Source of the DNA: Pseudomonadota bacterium
Lineage (GTDB): Bacteria; Pseudomonadota; Gammaproteobacteria; Xanthomonadales; Xanthomonadaceae
Length of the DNA: 6,091 nt
Reading direction: 5' to 3'
Assembly: GCA_023388955.1 (NCBI GenBank)
Contig: JAEWFH010000202.1
Span: 1 to 6,091 of the forward strand
Below are positions 1 to 5,912 of the stretch, piece by piece. Position 1 is the first letter of the stretch, and each line of letters starts with the position of its first letter. A program made the translations under genes and the position numbers. The notes below the pieces were generated by a model. The model ran no database searches. It was given only the letters and a program-made list of their open reading frames with translations, and had not been told where the DNA came from.

Positions 1-555
1 GACTTCGACGCGGTCTTCGGGCGCAGCGCGCCGCGGGTGCTGGAGATTGGTTTCGGCAATGGCGAGGCGCTGCGCTTCGCCGCCGCGCTTGACCCGGACC
101 GCGACCACATCGGCCTGGAGGTGCACGCGCCCGGCGTCGGCCGGCTGCTGAACGCGCTGGCCGGGGACGGGGCGGCCAACGTGCGCCTGTACCACCACGA
201 TGCGGTCGAGGTGCTGGCCAACGAGGTCGCCGACGGCAGCCTCGACGAGGTGCGCATCTACTTCCCCGATCCCTGGCACAAGAAGCGCCACCACAAGCGG
301 CGGCTGGTGCAACCGGAGTTCGCCGCCCTGCTGGTTCGCAAGCTGGCAGCGGGCGGGCGCTTGCACCTTGCCACCGATTGGCAGGACTATGCCGAACACA
401 TGTGGGACGTGCTCGACGCCACCGCGGGCCTGTCCAACCGCGCCGGTCCGCGCGGCAGCGTGCCCAGGCCGCCCTGGCGGCCGCAGACCCACTTCGAGTC
501 GCGTGGACTGCGGCTTGGCCACGGGGTCTGGGACCTGCTGTACGACCGCACCTGA
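1..555 (+). CDS. trmB: tRNA (guanine-N7-)-methyltransferase TrmB, 5'-truncated by window start
   Basis: TrmB transfers a methyl group from S-adenosylmethionine to N7 of guanine 46 in the tRNA variable loop, in the cytoplasm. The frame is open from base 1 and gives 184 residues before TGA at 553-555. The family is usually about 230-240 residues, so roughly 50 N-terminal residues lie outside the window. Visible motifs, numbered in the fragment, are the SAM-binding loop VLEIGFGNGE (13-22), an acidic ribose-binding region IGLEVHAP (about 37-44), the family signature FPDPWHKKRHHKRR (88-101) carrying the aspartate and basic residues linked to tRNA binding and catalysis, ATDWQDYAEHM (about 124-134), and a C-terminal THFESRG-LRLGHGVWDLLY block. 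All expected blocks are present in order with no frameshift. The permease gene follows after about 60 bases on the same strand, so cotranscription is possible. Identification is firm; only the true start is unseen. Confidence 0.96.
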   Translation, partial: DFDAVFGRSAPRVLEIGFGNGEALRFAAALDPDRDHIGLEVHAPGVGRLLNALAGDGAANVRLYHHDAVEVLANEVADGSLDEVRIYFPDPWHKKRHHKRRLVQPEFAALLVRKLAAGGRLHLATDWQDYAEHMWDVLDATAGLSNRAGPRGSVPRPPWRPQTHFESRGLRLGHGVWDLLYDRT

Positions 556-615
556 GGCATCCGGCACTGGCGAGGCCCCGGGTCGCCGTTTGATACGAGG
601 CAGTTGAAGCAGGGC

Positions 616-2454
616 ATGGACACCGCGCTGGCGCTCACCACCGACATGAAGCTCGTCCTCGGGCTGGTGGGCTTCACGATGGTGATGTTCGTGTTCGAGC
701 GCATCCGCCCGGACGTGGTCGCGCTCGTCGTGCTGGTGCTGCTGGGCCTGAGCGGCCTGGTCGCACCGGAGGAGATCTTCAACGGCTTCTCCTCCAACGC
801 GGTGATGAGCATCATCGCCACCATGATCCTGGGGGCCGGCCTGGACCGCACCGGCGCGCTGAACCGGCTGGCCTCGTGGCTGCTGCGGCGCTCCCACGGC
901 AACGAGGACCGGCTGCTGACCCTCACCGGCGCGATCGCCGGCCTGAACTCCTCGGTGATGCAGAACCCCTCGGTGCTGGCGCTGTACCTGCCGGTCGCCT
1001 CGCGGCTGTCCTCCCGCACCGGGCTGACCCTGCCGCGGCTGCTGCTGCCGCTGGCCTGCGCGATCGTGATGGGCGGCTCGCTGACCATGGTCGGCACCTC
1101 GCCGCTGATCCTGCTCAACGACCTGCTGCTGGCGGCCAACTCCAACCTGCCCTCGGGCGCGGCGGTGCTGGAGCCGCTGCAGATGTTCGCGCCGCTGCCG
1201 ATCGGCGTGGCACTGCTGGCCACCTGCCTGCTGTACTTCCGGTTCTGGGGCAACAAGGGCCTGCACGACGGCAACGGCAAGGGCGCCACCCCGGCCCGCA
1301 CCCAGAGCTACTTCGCCAAGACCTACGGCATCGAGGGCGATGTCTACGAACTGACCGTCACCGCCGACAGCCCGCTGGTGGGCATGTCGCTGGGCGAGGC
1401 CGAGGCCCTGCACGGGGCCCCGTTGCTGCTGGCGCTCAAGACCAAGGACGAGTCGCGCCTGTCGCCCCCGGCGGACGCACGGATCTGGGTCGGCAGCGTG
1501 CTGGGCGCGATGGGGTCGCGGCAGCAGGTGGGCGACTTCGCGCAGAACCAGATGCTGCGCCTGTCGACCCGGCTGCGGAACTTCGGCGACCTGTTCAATC
1601 CCAGCCGCGCCGGCATCTCCGAGGCGGTGGTCCCGGCGACCTCGCGCTTCCTGGGCAAGACCGCCAGCGAGCTGGCCCTGCGCAAGAACCTGCGGTTGAG
1701 CCTGCTGGCGGTCAACCGCGACAAGCAGGTGCTGCGCGAGAACGTGCGCGACGTGGCCCTGCGCGCCGGCGATACCCTGGTACTGCACAGCATCTGGAGC
1801 GACCTGGGCGACTCCGCCAAGAGCCGCGACCTGGTGGTGGTCACCGACTACCCCAAGGGCGAGCAGCGCCCGCACAAGCTCAAGGTCGCGCTGGGCATCT
1901 TCGCGGTCACCATGCTGGTGGCGCTGTCATCCAACCTGCCGGTCTCGGTCGCGCTGATGACGGGCGTGGCCGGGATGCTGCTGGCCGGCGTGATCCACAT
2001 CGACGAGGCCTACGCCGCGATCAACTGGAAGACGGTGTTCCTGATGGCCTGCCTGATCCCGCTGGGCTGGGCGATGGATTCGTCCGGCGCGGCGGCGTGG
2101 GTCGCCGGGCACAGCATCGAGCGGCTGCCGGAAGGCACGCCCACCTGGCTGCTGCAGCTGGCAATGGGCCTGTTGACCACCGCATTCTCGCTGGTGATCA
2201 GCCACGTCGGCGCAGCCATCGTGATGGTGCCGCTGGCGATCAACCTGGCGCTGGCGGCGGGCGGAGATCCGACCGCGTTCGCGCTGATCGTGGCGCTGTC
2301 GGCGTCGAACAACTTCATGACCGCGTCGAACCCGGTGATCTCGATGATCACCGGGCCGGCGGGCTATACGGCGCGCGAGCTGTGGAAGGTCGGGGCGCCG
2401 CTGTCGCTGCTGTACACGCTGGTCGCCGTGGTGGTGGTGAACCTGTTGTTCTAG
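616..2454 (+). CDS. SLC13/DASS-family permease with two central TrkA-C (RCK_C) domains
   Basis: This is an inner-membrane secondary transporter of the SLC13/citrate-permease type, 612 residues. Members move small anions such as dicarboxylates or sulfate, but the substrate cannot be read here. An N-terminal membrane half (about 11-210) has several hydrophobic helices, LNSSVMQNPSVLALYLPV at about 110-127 and the re-entrant-type motif GTSPLILLND (160-169). A soluble insert holds two TrkA-C-like domains, about 240-316 (YELTVTADSPLVGMSLGEAE region) and 333-410 (AVVPATSRFLGKTASEL region, then RAGDTLVL). The second membrane half (422-612) includes SASNNFMTASNP (562-573) and GPAGYTARELWKVGAPL, typical of the family. 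I chose ATG 616 because GAAG at 606-609 is well spaced from it. An in-frame TTG at 604 and an ATG at 646 are alternatives. The stop shares bases 2451-2454 with the stop of the convergent Rieske gene. Confidence 0.9.
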   Translation: MDTALALTTDMKLVLGLVGFTMVMFVFERIRPDVVALVVLVLLGLSGLVAPEEIFNGFSSNAVMSIIATMILGAGLDRTGALNRLASWLLRRSHGNEDRLLTLTGAIAGLNSSVMQNPSVLALYLPVASRLSSRTGLTLPRLLLPLACAIVMGGSLTMVGTSPLILLNDLLLAANSNLPSGAAVLEPLQMFAPLPIGVALLATCLLYFRFWGNKGLHDGNGKGATPARTQSYFAKTYGIEGDVYELTVTADSPLVGMSLGEAEALHGAPLLLALKTKDESRLSPPADARIWVGSVLGAMGSRQQVGDFAQNQMLRLSTRLRNFGDLFNPSRAGISEAVVPATSRFLGKTASELALRKNLRLSLLAVNRDKQVLRENVRDVALRAGDTLVLHSIWSDLGDSAKSRDLVVVTDYPKGEQRPHKLKVALGIFAVTMLVALSSNLPVSVALMTGVAGMLLAGVIHIDEAYAAINWKTVFLMACLIPLGWAMDSSGAAAWVAGHSIERLPEGTPTWLLQLAMGLLTTAFSLVISHVGAAIVMVPLAINLALAAGGDPTAFALIVALSASNNFMTASNPVISMITGPAGYTARELWKVGAPLSLLYTLVAVVVVNLLF

Positions 2455-2813
2455 GCGCCGGCAACCAGCCATACGCCGCCGTCGCGGACCTCGACCGGGA
2501 CGCTGCGCAGCGAGTCGCCGCGGCATGGCCCGCCGACGCATTCACCCGATCCAAGCTCGAAGCTGGCGCCATGCGCGGCGCAAACCACCAGGCCGTCCTT
2601 GCTGCGCAGGAATTCGCCCGGCGCCCAGTCCAGCCGCCGCCCGGCATGCGGGCAGACGTTGTACCAGGCGCGCACGGCGTCGCCTTCGCGGTGGAGGATC
2701 AGCGACTCGGCGTCGCCGTCCACGACCGCTTCGACCTCGAGCAATGCGCCGTCGGCCAGTGCGTCGAGATCCGCAATGGGCGCTGTACCTTTCGTGTCGT
2801 TTAACGGTTTCAT
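2451..2813 (-). CDS. Rieske [2Fe-2S] ferredoxin-like protein (NirD-like)
   Basis: A 120-residue soluble Rieske protein, probably a cytoplasmic electron carrier or small redox subunit; its partner is unknown. Cluster ligands are visible as CPH (C54, H56) and CAAHG (C78, H81), giving C-x-H-x21-C-x2-H. They are followed by a GECVGGPCRG segment (90-99) common in standalone Rieske ferredoxins. There is no signal peptide or membrane anchor, and no oxygenase catalytic domain, so it is not a Rieske oxygenase alpha subunit. The start is ATG (CAT at 2811-2813 on the plus strand), supported by GGAAGG nine bases upstream. The open frame runs on upstream to 2969, but that extension would overlap the divergent gene and does not look conserved. 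The first codons are unusually AT-rich (AAA, TTA, AAA, GGT, ACA). No reductase or oxygenase gene lies beside it. Confidence 0.9.
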   Translation of the reverse strand: MKPLNDTKGTAPIADLDALADGALLEVEAVVDGDAESLILHREGDAVRAWYNVCPHAGRRLDWAPGEFLRSKDGLVVCAAHGASFELGSGECVGGPCRGDSLRSVPVEVRDGGVWLVAGA

Positions 2814-2885
2814 CACACTCGACCTTCCGGGGGGCTGGTACGTTTCACATCCGCTACACACATGCATTGTCCCACGACCCCACAG
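2814..2885. promoter_or_regulatory. Divergent intergenic region (Rieske gene / small membrane protein gene)
   Basis: These 72 bases separate two genes that point away from each other, so at least one promoter should lie here or just inside the genes. The stretch is more AT-rich than its surroundings. I see no convincing -35/-10 pair. On the minus strand GGGACA (2871-2876) followed about 18 bases later by TGTGAA is the nearest candidate, and it is weak. The minus-strand ribosome binding site lies inside this region; the plus-strand gene has no clear one. The promoter role is inferred from gene orientation. Confidence 0.4.
2823..2828 (-). promoter_or_regulatory. Ribosome binding site of the Rieske gene
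   Basis: On the minus strand the sequence reads GGAAGG, followed nine bases later by the ATG at 2813. It is a good Shine-Dalgarno match and decides the start against the longer open frame that begins at 2969. Confidence 0.7.
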
Positions 2886-3173
2886 ATGACCGTCCACGCG
2901 TTCCGCTTCCATACCCACCAGTTCCAGTCCCGCATGCGTGCCGCCTTCGAGCCGCGCAAGCCCCGGCACCGCGTGCTGCGCGTCGTCCTGGGGGTACTGG
3001 GCCTGGTAGTGCTGGCGGGCCTGGTCGTGGTGGGTGCGGTCGTGGGCGCGGCGATGCTGCTGGGCGGCCTGGCCCTGGCGACGGTGCGCAACCTCCGCCG
3101 GCAGCCCAGGGCCGCCAGCGTGATGTCCGCCGAGTACCGCGTCATCGACAGCCCGCGCCTGCCGCGCAACTGA
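2886..3173 (+). CDS. Small hypothetical membrane protein, glycine-rich hydrophobic core
   Basis: I do not recognise a named family. The protein is 95 residues: a basic, histidine-containing N-terminus (MTVHAFRFHTHQFQ), a positive stretch RKPRHRVLR (24-32), a long hydrophobic run at about 33-67 rich in Val, Leu, Gly and Ala, then a second basic stretch RNLRRQPR (68-75) and a short polar tail. The hydrophobic run is long enough for one extended helix or a tight two-helix hairpin; basic residues on both sides favour a hairpin with both ends in the cytoplasm. Neither ATG 2886 nor ATG 2862 has a Shine-Dalgarno match. I prefer 2886 because the eight extra codons include CAT, TGT and CCA, unlike the G/C-ending codons that follow. 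Its stop overlaps the FAH start (TGATG), indicating one transcript and coupled translation. That it is a real gene is supported by this coupling, codon use and the coherent membrane topology. Confidence 0.7.
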   Translation: MTVHAFRFHTHQFQSRMRAAFEPRKPRHRVLRVVLGVLGLVVLAGLVVVGAVVGAAMLLGGLALATVRNLRRQPRAASVMSAEYRVIDSPRLPRN

Positions 3174-3883
3174 TGGCCGACCTCATCGCCGCGCCTGCAC
3201 CGGTCCGCATCCCGGTGCGCTCGCCCGACGGCGCGACTTTCCCGGTACGACGGATCTTCTGCGTCGGGCGCAACTTCGCCGACCACGCCCGCGAGATGGG
3301 CGCCACGCCCGCCGACCCGGGGGCACGTGGACGCCCGGTGCTGTTCTGCAAGCCGGCCGATGCCATCGTCACCGACGGCCAGGTGCCCTACCCCCGCGGC
3401 TCCCGCGAGCTGCACCACGAAGTGGAGCTGGTGGTGGCGCTTGGGCGTGACGCGCCCGACGGTCCGCTGGACCGCGATACGGCGGCCGGCCTGGTGCTGG
3501 CCTACGGCGTCGGCCTGGACCTCACCCGCCGCGACCTGCAGTCCGAGGCCAAGGCCGGGGGCATGCCTTGGGACACCGGCAAGGCCTTCGACCATTCCGC
3601 CCCGGTCAGCGAGCTGGTACCGGCAAGCCAGGTCGGCACGCTCGCCGGACGCACGCTGCGGCTGCAGGTCAATGGCGCGACGCGCCAGCACGGCTCACTC
3701 GACGACCTGGTCTGGGACGTGCCCGACATCCTCCACGAGCTGTCGCTGCTGTTCGCGCTGAAGGCCGGCGACCTGGTGTTCATGGGTACCCCCGCGGGCG
3801 TGGGGCCGCTGCAGCCCGGCGACCGCTTCACCGCGACGCTGGAAGGCGTGGTGGAGTTCTCCGGCCAGGTCACGGGTGGCTAA
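3173..3883 (+). CDS. Fumarylacetoacetate hydrolase (FAH) family protein, FAHD1/YcgM-like
   Basis: A 236-residue cytoplasmic enzyme of the FAH fold. Relatives cleave acylpyruvates such as fumarylpyruvate or decarboxylate oxaloacetate, using a divalent metal; the exact substrate is not evident. VGRNFADHAREMG (31-43) carries the His-x-x-Glu pair (H38, E41) matching the FAHD1 catalytic dyad. HHEVELVVALG (81-91) supplies metal ligands E83 and E85, and GLDLTRRDLQ (114-123) supplies D116. K60 (FCKPADA) and K137 (DTGKAFDHSAP) fit conserved positions, and FMGTPAGVGPLQPGD (203-217) is the C-terminal signature. The length suits a standalone single-domain member. The ATG shares its A with the upstream TGA and has no Shine-Dalgarno match, so translation probably depends on ribosomes finishing the membrane protein gene. 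The frame is open far upstream to 2525, but that part lies over other genes. No aromatic-degradation genes are nearby, which favours a housekeeping FAHD1-like role. Confidence 0.93.
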   Translation: MADLIAAPAPVRIPVRSPDGATFPVRRIFCVGRNFADHAREMGATPADPGARGRPVLFCKPADAIVTDGQVPYPRGSRELHHEVELVVALGRDAPDGPLDRDTAAGLVLAYGVGLDLTRRDLQSEAKAGGMPWDTGKAFDHSAPVSELVPASQVGTLAGRTLRLQVNGATRQHGSLDDLVWDVPDILHELSLLFALKAGDLVFMGTPAGVGPLQPGDRFTATLEGVVEFSGQVTGG

Positions 3884-3906
3884 AAACCGATCCCCGGCCG
3901 TATATT
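3877..3906 (+). promoter_or_regulatory. Possible mscL promoter
   Basis: TATATT at 3901-3906 matches the sigma-70 -10 consensus at five of six bases and stands out in a GC-rich setting. Eighteen bases upstream TGGCTA (3877-3882) is only a weak -35, and there is no TG extension before the -10. It overlaps the end of the FAH gene and lies about 44 bases before the mscL ATG. In enteric bacteria mscL responds to the stationary-phase sigma factor, which tolerates a poor -35; whether that holds here is inference. Confidence 0.4.
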
Positions 3907-3937
3907 CCGCGTAACCCGGGAGTACCGGCACCTGCAC

Positions 3938-3941
3938 GGAG
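3938..3941 (+). promoter_or_regulatory. Ribosome binding site of mscL
   Basis: GGAG, extended by AAG, lies eight bases before ATG 3950. It supports this start over the in-frame ATG two codons later, as does the exact alignment of residue numbering with E. coli MscL. Confidence 0.75.
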
Positions 3942-3949
3942 AAGACGCA

Positions 3950-4384
3950 ATGGGGATGGTCAGCGAGTTCAAGGAATTCATTGCCCGCGGCAACGTGGTC
4001 GACCTGGCCGTGGCCGTGGTGATCGGCGGCGCGTTCGGCAAGATCACCACCGCGCTGGTGGACGGCGTGGTCATGCCGGTGGTCGGCATGGCGCTGGGCA
4101 AGGTCGACTTTTCCCAGCTGTTCATATCCCTGGACGGCAATGAATACGCGAACCTGGCTGCCGCGCAGGAGGCCGCCGCCCCGGTCATCACCTACGGCGC
4201 GTTCCTGCAGACCGTCCTCGACTTCATCCTGATCGCGTTCGTGATCTTCCTGATGCTCAAGGCCTACAACCGGCTGAAGGCAAAGCAGGAACAGGCCCCC
4301 GAAGAGGAAAAGCCGGCCGAGCCCAGCGAGGAAGTCGTGCTGCTGCGCGAGATCCGTGATTCGCTGCGCCGCACCGGCGCGTGA
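3950..4384 (+). CDS. mscL: Large-conductance mechanosensitive channel MscL
   Basis: MscL is an inner-membrane homopentamer that opens under membrane tension and releases solutes during osmotic downshock. The 144-residue protein has all parts in order: N-terminal amphipathic helix (SEFKEFIA, 5-12), TM1 from RGNVVDLAVAVVIGGAFGK (13-31) to about 46, a periplasmic loop (about 50-80), TM2 (about 82-106), a charged linker rich in Glu/Pro, and the C-terminal helix EEVVLLREIRDSL (127-139). Pore-constriction residues L19 and V23 are kept at the E. coli numbers. The position of E. coli G22 is Ala here, as in the Mycobacterium tuberculosis channel. The length is close to the E. coli protein (136 residues). 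It has its own ribosome binding site and probably its own promoter, 66 bases after the FAH gene; a strong hairpin follows its stop. Identification is secure. Confidence 0.98.
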   Translation: MGMVSEFKEFIARGNVVDLAVAVVIGGAFGKITTALVDGVVMPVVGMALGKVDFSQLFISLDGNEYANLAAAQEAAAPVITYGAFLQTVLDFILIAFVIFLMLKAYNRLKAKQEQAPEEEKPAEPSEEVVLLREIRDSLRRTGA

Positions 4385-4395
4385 CTTGAGGCACA

Positions 4396-4420
4396 AGCAG
4401 CGGCCGGGCCGGTCGCTGCT
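4396..4420 (+). terminator. GC-rich hairpin after mscL (terminator or leader structure)
   Basis: Left arm AGCAGCGGCCG (4396-4406) pairs with right arm CGGTCGCTGCT (4410-4420) over 11 base pairs, including one G-U pair (4403 with 4413), leaving a three-base loop. It starts 12 bases after the mscL stop and ends 37 bases before the M28 start. No T-tract follows (AAGCTCG), so it is not a classic intrinsic terminator. It may still pause polymerase, protect the mscL mRNA 3' end, or act in the M28 leader. Confidence 0.45.
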
Positions 4421-4457
4421 AAGCTCGACGGTCCATCCGCAACCCGGTAGACCGTCG

Positions 4458-5885
4458 ATGCGCCTTGCCCCGCTGCTGCTTTCCGTCACCCTGGCCACCG
4501 GCCTGGGCCTGGCCTCCGCCCCGGTACTGGCGGCCGGCGCCACCGACCAGGCGGAAACGCGCATCCCGCAGGCCAGCTTCGCCACCGCGGAACGACTGCG
4601 CGAACAGGCCCTTGCCAGTGACCTGGGCTACCGCATCGTCGAGTCGCTGACCACCGAGATCGGCCCGCGCATGGCCGGCAGCGAGGCCGACGCCCGCGCC
4701 GTCGACTGGGCCATCGCCAAGTTCCACGAGCTCGGCTACGACAAGGTCTGGACCGAGCCGGTCACCTTCCCCAAGTGGGTGCGCCATGCCGAAAGTGGCG
4801 CGGTGGTCGGCGACCACGCCCAGCCGCTGACGCTGACCGCACTGGGTGGCAGCCCGGGCGGCTCGGTCGAGGGCGAGATCGTGCGCTTCGAGGACCTGGA
4901 AGCACTGCAGGCCGCTCCGGCGGGCTCACTCGCCGGCAAGATCGCCTTCGTCGACTACGAGATGGAGCGCGCCCGTGACGGCGCCGGCTACGGCCCGGGT
5001 GGCCGGGTCCGCAGCCGTGGCCCCTCGGCGGCGATCCGCGCCGGTGCGGACGGCTTCCTGATGCGCTCGGCCGGTACCGACCTGCACCGCAACCCGCATA
5101 CCGGCAACACCCGCTTCGACGAGGGCCTGGAGCCGATCCCGTCCGCCGCGCTGTCGCTGCCCGACGCCGAGCAGCTCACCCGCCTGCTGGCCCTGGACAA
5201 GCCGGTCCGGGTGAAGATAGACCTGGACGTCGGCTGGGACGGCGAGTACACCTCGCAGAACGTCATCGGCGAGATCACCGGCAGCAGCCGCCCCGACGAG
5301 CTGGTGCTGATCGTCGCCCACCTGGACTCCTGGGACCTGGGCACCGGCGCGGTCGACGATGGCGCCGGCATCGGCATCACCATGGCCGCCGGCAAGCTGA
5401 TCGGCGACCTCGACCAGCGCCCGGCGCGCACCATCCGGGTGATCGCCTTCGCCAACGAGGAGCAGGGCCTGGTGGGCGGCCGCGCCTACGCGGACAAGTA
5501 CGCCGACCAAGTCAGCCAGCACGTGATCGCCGCCGAGAGCGACTTCGGCGCCGGCCGCATCTATGCGCTCAGCTCCGGTGCCCCGGAGTACGCGCGGGGC
5601 GCGGTGGAGCAGATCGCCGGGGCACTTGCCCCGCTGGGCATCGAGTACGCCGGCGATGCCGGTGGCCCGGGCCCGGACCTGATCCCGTTCGCAGGCAAGG
5701 GGCTGATGTGGGCGCGCTTGGCCCAGGACGGCACCGACTATTTCGACCTGCACCACACCCCCGACGACACCCTGGACAAGGTCGACCCGGAAGCGGTGGC
5801 GCAGAACGTGGCCGCCTACGCGGTGTTTGCCTACCTTGCCGCGGAGGCGGAGGGTGGCTTCGGCTCCGCCCCGAAGGACGAGTAG
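4458..5885 (+). CDS. Exported M28-family zinc metallopeptidase with PA domain (carboxypeptidase Q-like)
   Basis: A 475-residue secreted or periplasmic di-zinc exopeptidase. It starts with a Sec signal peptide: MR, a hydrophobic core, and a likely cleavage after PVLA (residue 25). A PA-type insertion covers about 110-265 and holds the typical LAGKIAFVDYEM strand (158-169). The catalytic domain shows every M28 zinc-site element: H288 in AHLDSWD, D300 in AVDDGAG, the general base E334 and ligand E335 in FANEEQGLVG, D362 in ESDFGAG, and H433 in LHHTPDDTLDKVDP. The ESD and HHT patterns and the inserted PA domain resemble plasma glutamate carboxypeptidase (CPQ) more than Aeromonas aminopeptidase; dipeptide or amino-terminal cleavage cannot be told apart here. 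ATG 4458 is chosen because it places the signal peptide at the very N-terminus; an upstream ATG at 4356 lies inside mscL. The ribosome binding site is weak (GGTAG at 4446-4450). A GGDEF gene follows after 27 bases. Confidence 0.93.
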   Translation: MRLAPLLLSVTLATGLGLASAPVLAAGATDQAETRIPQASFATAERLREQALASDLGYRIVESLTTEIGPRMAGSEADARAVDWAIAKFHELGYDKVWTEPVTFPKWVRHAESGAVVGDHAQPLTLTALGGSPGGSVEGEIVRFEDLEALQAAPAGSLAGKIAFVDYEMERARDGAGYGPGGRVRSRGPSAAIRAGADGFLMRSAGTDLHRNPHTGNTRFDEGLEPIPSAALSLPDAEQLTRLLALDKPVRVKIDLDVGWDGEYTSQNVIGEITGSSRPDELVLIVAHLDSWDLGTGAVDDGAGIGITMAAGKLIGDLDQRPARTIRVIAFANEEQGLVGGRAYADKYADQVSQHVIAAESDFGAGRIYALSSGAPEYARGAVEQIAGALAPLGIEYAGDAGGPGPDLIPFAGKGLMWARLAQDGTDYFDLHHTPDDTLDKVDPEAVAQNVAAYAVFAYLAAEAEGGFGSAPKDE

Positions 5886-5900
5886 GCCGCTTCCGGCACC

Positions 5901-5904
5901 AGGG
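5901..5904 (+). promoter_or_regulatory. Ribosome binding site of the GGDEF gene
   Basis: AGGG lies eight bases before ATG 5913, in the 27-base gap after the M28 stop, and supports independent initiation there. Confidence 0.5.
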
Positions 5905-5912
5905 TCCCGGCG

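Noticed and set aside
569..587. Possible terminator after trmB (GGCGA / TCGCC, followed by GTTT)
   Set aside because: The stem is only five base pairs with a nine-base loop and a three-base T-run, too weak to call in sequence this GC-rich.
604..606. TTG as the permease start codon
   Set aside because: It is preceded by GAGG at only three bases' spacing, and ATG 616 has a better-placed GAAG. The choice changes only four residues.
2435..2475. Bidirectional terminator at the permease/Rieske convergence
   Set aside because: Only GTTG/CAAC pairs around the CTAG, a four-base stem, and neither strand has a T-tract.
876..2804. A 642-codon open frame overlapping the permease gene in another plus frame
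   Set aside because: Its translation is low-complexity, full of Arg, Ala, Gly and Pro, as expected of an off-frame reading of GC-rich DNA. The permease frame explains the region with recognisable domains.
2814..2969. N-terminal extension of the Rieske protein, including an extra CSGC motif
   Set aside because: The extension overlaps the divergent membrane protein gene, and a good ribosome binding site sits just before the internal ATG at 2813. The two cysteines appear to be chance.
5886..5897. Small hairpin GCCG-CTTC-CGGC between the M28 and GGDEF genes
   Set aside because: A four-base stem with no T-tract is expected by chance at this base composition.
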